Shown: positions 18,461-25,520 of the stretch, piece after piece
Numbering within the stretch: the stretch's first letter is position 1
Layout: every line of letters starts with the position of its first letter
Assembly: GCF_000215085.1 (NCBI RefSeq)
Contig: NC_015589.1
Coordinates: forward strand, 1,612,001-1,676,000
Direction: 5' to 3'
Length of the DNA: 64,000 nt
Source: Desulforamulus ruminis DSM 2154
GTDB lineage: Bacteria > Bacillota > Desulfotomaculia > Desulfotomaculales > Desulfotomaculaceae
Made by a program: the position numbers and the translations under genes
The notes under the pieces: generated by a model
Databases searched by the model: none
What the model saw: the letters and a program-made list of their open reading frames with translations, nothing else
Told to the model about the DNA's origin: nothing

Positions 18461-19126
18461 GTGAAGGTACAAATTTTTAAGGAACAAACCAATGGCAGCA
18501 ATTGCTATGATGTAAGGGTTCTCACCGAAGAGGCCACGGTCCAGGATTATTTGGATGCCATCAATCTATTTATTGATAAAAATACTTCTGCGCCATGCAG
18601 GGGCTGTGATGAATGCTGTTGGGAAAGAATTCCTCTTACCAGTGTCGACGTGTTGTCCTATATTCAAAGGCTCGGATCACAATTGGGCCTGGAAAAGAAT
18701 TGGCCTTTGCTGGATTTTCTCAAAAGGTATGCTTATATCTATGTTGAGGGACAGGTTGTGGATATTAGTCTGGGTTATACTCTGGAGGGGGCCTGTCAAT
18801 TTCTAAACCGGGATCAGCGCATTTGCACCGGCTATACGGCCCGTTCCCTGGTATGTCAAAGCTATATTTGCATGGAAAGCACGGAAAGAGCTCAGGAACT
18901 TCGTTCTCAATTGGTGAATCAGGGCATGGATGAAATGGTTCGTCTCTGGTTGATACAAAGCCGGCGGAGAGGCGGCAAACTGTATATGCATGAGGCGCAT
19001 AAAGCGTGCCCCCAATTGGCGGATTATCCTGTAAACGCTTTTTCCGGTAAAGAAAGTTACAGCCAAGTCTTATTAAAAGATGTATGTGATCCCATCCTGT
19101 GGAATGAGTTGAACCAACCGGGATAA
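18461..19126 (+). CDS. YkgJ-family cysteine cluster protein
   Basis: A 221-residue protein with an N-terminal cysteine cluster CRGCDECCW (residues 46-54) and further cysteines in CQFLNRDQRICTGYTARSLVCQSYIC, matching the zinc- or iron-cluster-binding YkgJ/UPF0153 family (C-x2-C-x2-CC, then C-x-F...C..Y..R...C). The function is unknown. Starts at a GTG. It may be expressed with the small genes that follow. Confidence 0.78.
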   Translation: MKVQIFKEQTNGSNCYDVRVLTEEATVQDYLDAINLFIDKNTSAPCRGCDECCWERIPLTSVDVLSYIQRLGSQLGLEKNWPLLDFLKRYAYIYVEGQVVDISLGYTLEGACQFLNRDQRICTGYTARSLVCQSYICMESTERAQELRSQLVNQGMDEMVRLWLIQSRRRGGKLYMHEAHKACPQLADYPVNAFSGKESYSQVLLKDVCDPILWNELNQPG

Positions 19127-19177
19127 AAAATATACGATTACCTTTTCTTGGAGGTAATGATAAACGGGTGATCAGGC

Positions 19178-19477
19178 ATGGTTACGGATTTATTGGATTA
19201 CCGACGGCACAGCCAGTTAAAAAAACTGAATACTTTGGTTAAAGAGCTACTAGAGGTAAGGCAATATCTTAAAATATTTGATGATCTCAATTTGCCCAAT
19301 TACCAGGCAATGCTTTCCAACCTCCCGGAAGGGGTGGAAGGGGCATTGCTGAAAAGCTTACACGAGCGTCAGGGTCTGGATTATTATAATTTTTTTGAAC
19401 TGAAGGCTCGTGAACAGGAATTAAAAGAAGCCATTCAAAAGACCTCCGATTCTTTGGATGAGCTATTGGATGGATAA
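19178..19477 (+). CDS. Small conserved-looking helical protein
   Basis: A 99-residue, highly charged helical protein with no recognised domain. Its first 40 residues (MVTDLLDYRRHSQLKKLNTL) resemble those of the next small protein (MITDLNAYRYKQKFIHINGL), with the same spacing of L, Y and VR residues, so the two look like paralogues. It starts at the ATG at 19178 after GGTGATCAGGC and lies 51 bp behind the YkgJ-type gene on the same strand. Confidence 0.6.
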   Translation: MVTDLLDYRRHSQLKKLNTLVKELLEVRQYLKIFDDLNLPNYQAMLSNLPEGVEGALLKSLHERQGLDYYNFFELKAREQELKEAIQKTSDSLDELLDG

Positions 19478-19506
19478 AAAATATACCCTGCGGATATAAT
19501 AAGTTC

Positions 19507-19674
19507 ATGATTACAGATTTAAATGCTTATCGCTACAAACAAAAATTTATTCATATCAATGGTTTAATTAAGCAACTGATGGCTGTCAGAGCAGATCTGC
19601 AGAGGTTAAAGATTGAGGAATACCAGTTGCGCCATGCCATTAAAGAATTAGCCCGGGAATTAGAGTTGTCTTAG
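19507..19674 (+). CDS. Small protein, 55 residues, paralogue of the preceding one
   Basis: An ATG at 19507 opens 55 codons coding for MITDLNAYRYKQKF..., ending ...RELELS. It shares the N-terminal pattern of the 99-residue protein 30 bp upstream but lacks its middle section. No membrane segment. The ribosome site is weak (GATATAATAAG). A terminator follows the stop codon, making it the likely end of this small operon. Confidence 0.55.
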   Translation: MITDLNAYRYKQKFIHINGLIKQLMAVRADLQRLKIEEYQLRHAIKELARELELS

Positions 19675-19707
19675 TTCCCCGGGATAACTAAACACGGAGT
19701 TATTGCC

Positions 19708-19734
19708 TGCCTGAGTTCACCTCAGGTATTTTTA
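19708..19734 (+). terminator. Intrinsic terminator after the small-protein genes
   Basis: CCTGAG (19710-19715) pairs with CTCAGG (19721-19726), followed by TATTTTTATT. Confidence 0.7.
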
Positions 19735-19943
19735 TTGGGACAGGATGAAGACAACTTCCCAAAGAACCTCAAAAAAGAAGGACTTCAATGCTAACTGGTG
19801 AATATAATTAGGGGAAATTAAAGATTTAATAAAGGCGTCATTCCAGCACCAAGACACTTCCTGATAGAACCTTGAACCAACTAGGAGGTGTTTTTTATAT
19901 CTATAAATGATGAATCTACAGTTTGGTTTGTGAGGTGAGCCCA

Positions 19944-20135
19944 ATGTCCCTGAGCCGCCAAGAACTTAACGAAGCAATGGTACAAACAAAGCAAGATATT
20001 TTTCGACTAAAATATGACCTGGGAGAAACGGTGGATCCGAGGAAAGAACGGGAGATCAAAAGGAAATTGAGGGAACTGCAAATACTCCACTATTGGCAGT
20101 TAAAAATATTGGAACGGATGGAAAAAAGCGAATGA
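19944..20135 (+). CDS. Small charged helical protein
   Basis: A 63-residue protein starting MSLSRQELNEAM at ATG 19944, with GAGGTGA eight bases upstream. It is helical and basic with a likely coiled coil (KQDIFRLKYDLGE, KREIKRKLRELQ). No family recognised. It is followed 39 bp later by an acetyltransferase gene on the same strand. Confidence 0.6.
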   Translation: MSLSRQELNEAMVQTKQDIFRLKYDLGETVDPRKEREIKRKLRELQILHYWQLKILERMEKSE

Positions 20136-20174
20136 GCCGTTGACAAAGAACCTGGGTGTAGATAAGGAGTAGAA

Positions 20175-20693
20175 ATGTTGCAGTTTAAATGGGCTAAAAG
20201 TAGCGATTCCGAACGGATATGCCAAATCATCAGGGTATCCTTTCAAAAACAGGCGGAGGAACTTGGCATTACCCCGGAGAAATACCCTAATTTTGTTGCT
20301 TTTGAGACGGCCGAAAGAGTTCAAAGCCGGATGAACCAAGGGGATAAAGCCATCATGCTGTTCCTTAAAGACAAACCCATTGGTACCATCAGTTATTCTG
20401 TGGATAAAGAAAGCTGGAAAGGAACGATCAAACGCCTGGCTGTAATTCCGGAATACAGAGGCAACGGCTATGGACAACTGCTGACGAATTACGCCGAAGG
20501 GGCTCTTAAAGAACATCCGGTAACTTGTATTGAACTGTCCATTGTTGCACAGTTTAAAGGTCTGAAAGAATATTACCAAAGTTTGGGTTATGCCGTCCGG
20601 GAAAGCAAGAGATTTGCAACTTTGCCCTTTGAAGTGCTTTTTATGGAGAAGAAAATCAAAGGGGAGATGTCAGGCAATACAAAGTTTTTGTAG
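20175..20693 (+). CDS. GNAT-family N-acetyltransferase
   Basis: A 172-residue acetyltransferase. The acetyl-CoA site is seen as VIPEYRGNGYGQLLTNYA (R-x2-G-x-G), followed by the strand IELSIVAQF and the YYQSLGY motif typical of GNAT enzymes. AAGGAG precedes the ATG. The substrate cannot be inferred from the neighbours. Confidence 0.88.
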   Translation: MLQFKWAKSSDSERICQIIRVSFQKQAEELGITPEKYPNFVAFETAERVQSRMNQGDKAIMLFLKDKPIGTISYSVDKESWKGTIKRLAVIPEYRGNGYGQLLTNYAEGALKEHPVTCIELSIVAQFKGLKEYYQSLGYAVRESKRFATLPFEVLFMEKKIKGEMSGNTKFL

Positions 20694-20758
20694 TGGTTTA
20701 TAGTAAAATATATAAATCAAAAGAACTCATTATTATTTCACTATAAGGAGAATCGGGA

Positions 20759-21397
20759 TTGTCCATTTTATTTTTTCTTGATCTGCTGGGAACCTTGGCC
20801 TTTTCCCTTTCCGGCGCTTTAATGGCTATAAAAAAGGATATGGACCTGTTTGGAATCATGGTATTGGCCCTGGTTACCGCCATTGGAGGAGGAACAACGC
20901 GGGACGTGTTATTAGGCAACACTCCTGTGTTTATACTGGTTGAACCGGTTTACGTGTATGTCTCCCTAATTGGTGCCATAGGCTCTTTTCTTTTTTATAA
21001 AGCTCTTTTTAAAATTAAATCGGTTATTTTAATCGTAGATGCCTTGGGATTAGGAACCTTTGTCTGCATCGGCGTTTCCAAAGCCCTGGAAGCCAATATT
21101 TCCTCTGTGGGAGCCGTGATTCTAGGCGTCATTACTGCGGTTATGGGTGGAATTATCCGGGATTTGCTGGCAGGAGAAATACCGTCAGTACTTACACGGG
21201 ATTTTTATGCTATAGCTTGTGTTCTTGGCGGGATTCTGTTCATTGTGCTTTTTAACCTGGAAATTTCCAAAGATATGGTCATGATTGTGGCTGCCGGATT
21301 TATCATTGGTTTACGACTGATTGCCATTAAATTTGGCTGGAATTTAATTAAACCCAGGAGCAGGAGAAGATATCTCCCACAGGATAATGGGTATTAG
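20759..21397 (+). CDS. TRIC/UPF0126 family membrane channel
   Basis: A 212-residue protein with seven predicted helices made of two inverted repeats, each with the family signature: GGGTTRDVLLG near residue 40 and GGIIRDLLAGEIP near residue 125. This is the trimeric intracellular cation channel fold (UPF0126, YadS-like). It starts at TTG 20759, eight bases after AAGGAG. It lies 65 bp after the acetyltransferase gene; a potassium or glycine transport role is suggested by relatives only. Confidence 0.88.
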   Translation: MSILFFLDLLGTLAFSLSGALMAIKKDMDLFGIMVLALVTAIGGGTTRDVLLGNTPVFILVEPVYVYVSLIGAIGSFLFYKALFKIKSVILIVDALGLGTFVCIGVSKALEANISSVGAVILGVITAVMGGIIRDLLAGEIPSVLTRDFYAIACVLGGILFIVLFNLEISKDMVMIVAAGFIIGLRLIAIKFGWNLIKPRSRRRYLPQDNGY

Positions 21398-21442
21398 GCT
21401 ACAAGTATAATACCAAGATAGACATATCTAAGGAGATGGGGT

Positions 21443-21471
21443 TTGACAAGCTGTAATGTTATGGTTATAAT
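21443..21471 (+). promoter_or_regulatory. Consensus promoter of tRNA-Gln
   Basis: TTGACA (21443-21448), exactly 17 bp, TATAAT (21466-21471): a perfect sigma-A promoter 22 bp before the tRNA. Confidence 0.93.
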
Positions 21472-21493
21472 AACACATTGTGAGGAGATTTAC

Positions 21494-21568
21494 TGGGGCG
21501 TCGCCAAGCGGTAAGGCACCGGACTCTGACTCCGGCATTCGTTGGTTCGAATCCAGCCGCCCCAGCCA
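21494..21568 (+). tRNA. tRNA-Gln(CTG)
   Basis: Cloverleaf with acceptor TGGGGCG/CGCCCCA, anticodon stem CCGGA/TCCGG around loop CTCTGAC (anticodon CTG), T arm with GGTTCGAATCC, discriminator G and encoded CCA. It reads CAG codons. Confidence 0.96.
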
Positions 21569-21592
21569 TATTTTACTATTTGCTGTATACCA

Positions 21593-21616
21593 CTCCAGCT
21601 AAAGCTGGAGTTTTTT
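21593..21616 (+). terminator. Terminator of tRNA-Gln
   Basis: CTCCAGCT pairs with AGCTGGAG around AA, followed by six T's. Confidence 0.9.
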
Positions 21617-21792
21617 GTTTATTTTATATGCATCTTAATGGCATGGGAAGGACAAGTATCTGGTGATAAATTGGTACTAATCAACCCAAATAGTATATAA
21701 TTTTTTATACGCGCAAGAGGCTTTTATCTTTGTAAAGTGCCCCCTGGGCAGAAACGGTAAAACAATACCACAAGAGCTTTAAGGAGAAAAAT

Positions 21793-21963
21793 TTAATTAA
21801 ACTGCAAATAATTTATTTTAAAAAATACTTGACAAAATAAAAAAAGACCTCCTTGTGATAAGGGGGTTTTTTTAGTGGCTATAGTCTTATCTTCCTCTTC
21901 AACATAGATGTATTTAAAGGCAACATCCGCAAAATGAAGAAATTTTTCAATTAATTTGCGCAT
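21793..21963 (-). CDS. Candidate small protein overlapping a terminator hairpin
   Basis: An ATG at 21963, with GGGAGGAAGGTG upstream, opens 56 codons beginning MRKLIEKFLHFADVAFKYIYVEEED. The last third of the frame runs through a terminator-like hairpin (21838-21873), so the C-terminus may be an accident of a broken or frameshifted gene, or the frame may be real and short. No family recognised. The surroundings (21617-22302) hold no other gene. Confidence 0.35.
   Translation of the reverse strand: MRKLIEKFLHFADVAFKYIYVEEEDKTIATKKTPLSQGGLFLFCQVFFKINYLQFN
21838..21873. terminator. Bidirectional terminator hairpin
   Basis: AAAAAGACCTCCTT and AAGGGGGTTTTTTT pair around GTGAT, with A's on one side and T's on the other. 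Confidence 0.65.
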
Positions 21964-22267
21964 AAAAATTCACCTTCCTCCCGCGAAGTTACTCTTTCTA
22001 TATTTAGGATAACTCTATTTCACAAAAAAGTAAAGCGGACAATTTGGTTTATTTATCTCGTTTGCTCTTTATTTCTCAATATTTCATATATGGTATTACC
22101 ACCGGGGATCCCTTCTGTCGCAATAAAGACACAATATTTTAAGTAATTTATATTGACATTATTAATGCGAAATGGTATAAAATATTTTTACTTTGTGCAA
22201 AAAAATATTTGTTTAAGAGCAAAAATCCATTTAAAAGTTTAAAGCAGAAAATGTTATTTTAAGCCCA

Positions 22268-22298
22268 AAAAAGCAAAAAGCCGGGAATCCCCCGGCCT
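22268..22298 (-). terminator. Terminator of the 87-residue protein gene
   Basis: On the minus strand GCCGGGGGATTCCCGGC is followed by TTTTTGCTTTTTT, directly behind the stop codon. Confidence 0.85.
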
Positions 22299-22302
22299 CC
22301 GT

Positions 22303-22566
22303 TTATATCGTATCATATCTTTCCCACGGAATTTTCTTAGGATCAAGTTGATATAAAAACTTAACAATATCGTATTTGCCTTGATATTTAGGGTTCCCAT
22401 CGGCATCTTTGGCGGTGAAAATAATGGGAATGCCCAGGGGAAAATATTTTCTAAAGTTATTCCTTACATCCTCGCGTTCAGGACTGTTAAGAATTCGTGG
22501 CAATACGGCCACAATAGCAAAAGGAGTTCCGTTATGCTCCATTAATGCTGCCTCAAATTTCACCAT
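22303..22566 (-). CDS. Small protein of unknown function
   Basis: An 87-residue protein starting MVKFEAALMEHNGTPFAIVAV at ATG 22566, five bases after AAAGGAG; the frame is open 13 codons further but without a better start. It contains an alternation of strands and helices and ends with RYDTI. No family recognised. It stands alone, with its own ribosome site and a strong terminator, which supports a real gene. Confidence 0.65.
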   Translation of the reverse strand: MVKFEAALMEHNGTPFAIVAVLPRILNSPEREDVRNNFRKYFPLGIPIIFTAKDADGNPKYQGKYDIVKFLYQLDPKKIPWERYDTI

Positions 22567-22710
22567 ACCATCTCCTTTAATAAAAAGTTCATTGAAAAAA
22601 CCCAAAAACCTTCATTTAATTTAATCCTGGGACAAAAAGATGGCTTGTTACATGACAGAAGGAGTGTAGCAAACTACTTTCTAATAGAGAACCATAAGAA
22701 AAGAATTAGA

Positions 22711-22800
22711 ATACACGGATTGAACGGATTTGCGCAGATGTCTTAATAAAGTTAAAAATCCGTGGGAATCAGTGAAATCTGTATATCTGTGTTCTATTCC
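22711..22800. repeat. Dispersed intergenic repeat, copy 1
   Basis: Sequence of the form CACGGATTGAACGGATTTGCGCAGAT...AAAATCCGTGGGAATCAGTGAAATCTGT...TGTTCTATTC. A second copy lies at 45871-45970. Both fold back on themselves through GGATT/AATCC segments and both are followed by AATAAA(A/G)GGCTGC-like sequence. The remaining stretch 22567-23057 has no gene. Confidence 0.65.
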
Positions 22801-22860
22801 TTTTTCTTTTTAGAAAATAAAAGGCTGCTTAATAAAAGCCGATTGTCATAGGCATATTTT

Positions 22861-22888
22861 TATGACCCGATTATGCCCTGGTAACAAC
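22861..22888 (+). repeat. 28-bp direct repeat flanking the amidase gene, left copy
   Basis: TATGACCCGATTATGCCCTGGTAACAAC; it matches the copy at 23793-23820 in 24 of 28 bases. Confidence 0.6.
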
Positions 22889-23057
22889 TGGACTTACGGG
22901 AATATTCTATATAACAAGGATAGTAAAAATGTAAAGTAAGTAAGGATGAAGGAAGTGCGCCATAACGTTGAATTAGAGAATAGGGGCTGCCATGACTGCA
23001 ACTGCGTATATTTAAGGCGGCCCATAGGGATGGCGGGAAGAAAGGGGAAAAGCTTAA

Positions 23058-23783
23058 ATGGCTAATATTGTAGTAATTGATCCGGGTCACGGTGGACGGG
23101 ATTCCGGTGCAGTAGGGCCCAAGGGGCTGCAGGAGAAAGCGGTTACTTTGGCGGTAGCCAAATTGGTGGCTGAAGTACTTCAGGGAGCCGGGATCGACGC
23201 AAGGTTGACCCGGGAAAGTGATATCGCCCTTGGCAGCACCACCAGCGCCGATCTCTCCGCCAGGGTGAAAGCAGCCAACCAGGCCGGAGCGGAAATATTT
23301 GTGTCCATCCACTGCAACAGCGCCACCAACAACACTGCCGGGGGAACGGAAACCTATCACTATCCGGGAAGTACCTTGGGCAATACACTGGCCAAGGCAG
23401 TTCATACCTGTGTAATACCTGCCTTAGGCCGGGCGAACCGGGGCATCAAAACCGCCAATTTTGCAGTACTTCGGGAAACCGATATGCCCGCCTGCCTGGT
23501 GGAAATGGCGTTCATCAGTAATCCTGCGGAAGAGGCTTTGCTGGGATCTGCGGCCTTTCAGGAAACAGCCGCCACGGCCATTGCCCAGGGAATTGCCAAT
23601 TACCTGGGCGTGGAGCTCCTTGAACCGGTTGAACCCGGAACCGTGCGGATTATTGTGGACGGCCAGGTGTTAACAGGCCTGCTGATTGACGACAGGTCCT
23701 ACGCACCGGTCCGGGCCTTGGCGGAAGCACTGGGCCGGACGGTGGAGTGGGATGAAAAGACGAAGACGGTGAAAATTATATAG
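23058..23783 (+). CDS. N-acetylmuramoyl-L-alanine amidase with C-terminal stalk-like domain
   Basis: A 241-residue Amidase_3 enzyme cutting the bond between muramic acid and L-alanine in peptidoglycan. Zinc ligands and catalytic residues are seen in DPGHGG (H11), QEKAV (E25), SIHCN and VEMAFISN. Residues about 196-241 (RIIVDGQVLTG...RSYAPVRALAEALG) match half of a copper-amine-oxidase-like stalk domain, used for wall or protein binding. There is no signal peptide, as in phage endolysins exported through a holin. It sits between direct repeats next to an IS110 element and a phage tail gene, so a prophage origin is likely. Confidence 0.88.
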   Translation: MANIVVIDPGHGGRDSGAVGPKGLQEKAVTLAVAKLVAEVLQGAGIDARLTRESDIALGSTTSADLSARVKAANQAGAEIFVSIHCNSATNNTAGGTETYHYPGSTLGNTLAKAVHTCVIPALGRANRGIKTANFAVLRETDMPACLVEMAFISNPAEEALLGSAAFQETAATAIAQGIANYLGVELLEPVEPGTVRIIVDGQVLTGLLIDDRSYAPVRALAEALGRTVEWDEKTKTVKII

Positions 23784-23792
23784 GTGAATCAT

Positions 23793-23820
23793 TATGTCCT
23801 GATTATGCCCTGGCAGCAAC
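23793..23820 (+). repeat. 28-bp direct repeat flanking the amidase gene, right copy
   Basis: TATGTCCTGATTATGCCCTGGCAGCAAC, 24 of 28 identical to the copy at 22861. Its second half forms the left arm of the amidase terminator. Confidence 0.6.
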
Positions 23821-23843
23821 ACCGCTGCCGGGGCTATTCTTTT
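23807..23843 (+). terminator. Terminator of the amidase gene
   Basis: GCCCTGGCAGC pairs with GCTGCCGGGGC around AACACC, followed by TATTCTTTT. Confidence 0.8.
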
Positions 23844-23952
23844 AAGGAGAGATAAGTCTGAAATAATCAGTTAAAAGTATCAGCAAAGTAAAGTGAACAC
23901 AGCAAAGCAAGCCATCGGTTGATGACTAAAAAAGATCTGGATTTTGCAAAAA

Positions 23953-25194
23953 TCAAGAAGCAGCGCGAATCCGGTAACCTTGTGTTCTAGCCAAAATAAT
24001 CGCTTGTTCTACGGTGATTTCGCGGCTTACTGGAAGAACATCTGCCTTTCTATATAACTCAGCATTATACGATTCTTTCTTTTTCAGGATGTTGTAAATA
24101 GCGGTAAGAAGCATTCTCGCAATAGCAATAATCGCCTTTTTATGACCACGACGTTGCTTAAGTCTCAAATAGCGGTTGCGGATTTCAGGATGCTTCTCGC
24201 TTTTAACTACAGCGGTTGCACATTGTACCAGAAGCGGCTTAATATAACAGCCAGCTCTTGAAATCCTTACTGATTTTTTCTTTCCAGCACTTTCGTTATT
24301 CGTAGGTGTAAGCCCTGCCCAAGAGCAAAGATGCTTAGCTGTCGGGAACACGTCCATATTAACACCTATTTCTGAGATCACTGCGATGGCTGAAAAAATG
24401 TTCTTAAAGGACGGAACAGTTAAGATCAGGTCAATTTGACCGGTGTAGGGCTCCGAAAGAGAAAGGATAATTTTTTCCAGGTCAGCTTTTCGTGACTCAA
24501 GATCTTTGTAGTGCCGCTTAATTACCTTAAGTTTTTCAGCTTGTTCAGGCGTGATAAAACCGTCAATGGCCAGTTCTAATTCAGGAAGTTTCTCCTTCAT
24601 AGAAGCGTGAACGAGTGGTTCTATGTCGAAATTATTGTCCAAAGGATTCTCCAAAAGCTTGTTAATGATGTTCATAGAACTTTTGCCAAAGGTATCAGAA
24701 ACAACATTTCCAAGCTGAATATTGGATACGGTTAAAGAATTTTGCAGACGGTTTTTCTCGCTTGACATAAAGTTAGTCAGTTTAAAGCGGTAACGCATAA
24801 GGTCACGAAGCTGCCTGATTGCAAGAGGAGGCATAAAGCTTCCGGCTACAAGATCATGCTTGAATAGGTCAGCAATCCATTTAGCGTCTTTTTTGTCAGT
24901 CTTCTTACCGCGGATAGCTTTGACGTATTTAGGATGAGCTAGGACGATGTTGCAGGAGTCTTCAAGAACATTAAACACGGGAATCCAGTACTTTCCTGTG
25001 GATTCCATGCAAACATCCTTGCAGTCGTTTTTACAAAGCCACTGTGACAGCTCTTGCAGACCTTTTGTGTAAGTAGAAAAGCGATGGCTTTTGTAGGTGG
25101 TAACCCCTTTGTTGGTAGTAGCAATACAAGCAACTACGAAGGTTTTGTGGACATCAATACCACAACAGACTTGGTAAACGATCTTTAAAGCCAT
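23953..25194 (-). CDS. IS110-family transposase (DEDD recombinase)
   Basis: A 413-residue transposase. The RuvC-like N-terminal domain shows the acidic residues in CGIDVHK, MESTGKYW and KTDKKDAKW; the C-terminal transposase_20 domain contains AGLTPTNNESAGKKK and the serine-bearing RISRAGCYIK, the nucleophile region. IS110 enzymes act with a bridge RNA encoded by the element. The start is ATG 25194, eight bases after AAAGGAG; the frame stays open to the left, which I regard as non-coding. No frameshift or stop is seen, so the enzyme appears intact. Confidence 0.93.
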   Translation of the reverse strand: MALKIVYQVCCGIDVHKTFVVACIATTNKGVTTYKSHRFSTYTKGLQELSQWLCKNDCKDVCMESTGKYWIPVFNVLEDSCNIVLAHPKYVKAIRGKKTDKKDAKWIADLFKHDLVAGSFMPPLAIRQLRDLMRYRFKLTNFMSSEKNRLQNSLTVSNIQLGNVVSDTFGKSSMNIINKLLENPLDNNFDIEPLVHASMKEKLPELELAIDGFITPEQAEKLKVIKRHYKDLESRKADLEKIILSLSEPYTGQIDLILTVPSFKNIFSAIAVISEIGVNMDVFPTAKHLCSWAGLTPTNNESAGKKKSVRISRAGCYIKPLLVQCATAVVKSEKHPEIRNRYLRLKQRRGHKKAIIAIARMLLTAIYNILKKKESYNAELYRKADVLPVSREITVEQAIILARTQGYRIRAAS

Positions 25195-25380
25195 AGGGGA
25201 AACTCCTTTCAAAGAATTGCAGGGATAAACAGCATTGACTGATTGCCTGGCAATAAACGAGTAATGTTTAAACAAAGATAAGTCTGCGTGCTCGAAGACA
25301 CACTTATTTGTGCTTGGAAAGGCAATCCACACATATATAAATGCGGTCACTCCAGAATGGAGCAACCCACTCACCTCCTC
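25195..25380 (-). ncRNA. Probable IS110 bridge-RNA region
   Basis: IS110-subgroup elements encode the bridge RNA in the non-coding left end, just before the transposase gene. Here that stretch folds on the minus strand: GATTGCC (in GTGGATTGCCTTTCC) pairs with GGCAATC about 75 bases later, enclosing ATAAGT...ACTTAT around a small GTG-TCTTCGAG-CAC hairpin, and CTCCATTCTGGAG lies further out. The location follows from the family; the exact ends and the target- and donor-binding loops were not resolved. Confidence 0.5.
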
Positions 25381-25520
25381 GTGATTTGTAGTTAACTGTT
25401 ATCCCTAGGAGTTTAGAATAATAAAAAAATCGTTCAAAACCAACGTATTTCATTACGTTTTGTGCCTTGAGCGAAGCGAAAGGTATGACTATATAAATGA
25501 AAAAATAAAGGAGGAGAAAA

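Larger units (their letters stand above)
23880..25400 (-). mobile_element. IS110-family insertion sequence (ends approximate)
   Basis: The element consists of the DEDD transposase gene at 23953-25194 and flanking non-coding ends. IS110 elements lack clear terminal inverted repeats, so the borders given are estimates: the right end lies in 23850-23952 and the left end somewhere in 25350-25500. It separates the amidase from the tail-fibre gene and may have split a former phage operon. Confidence 0.7.

Noticed and set aside
22711-22800. CRISPR array
   Set aside because: The repeated GGATT/AATCC segments are a single fold-back unit, not regularly spaced direct repeats with spacers; no cas genes in the window.
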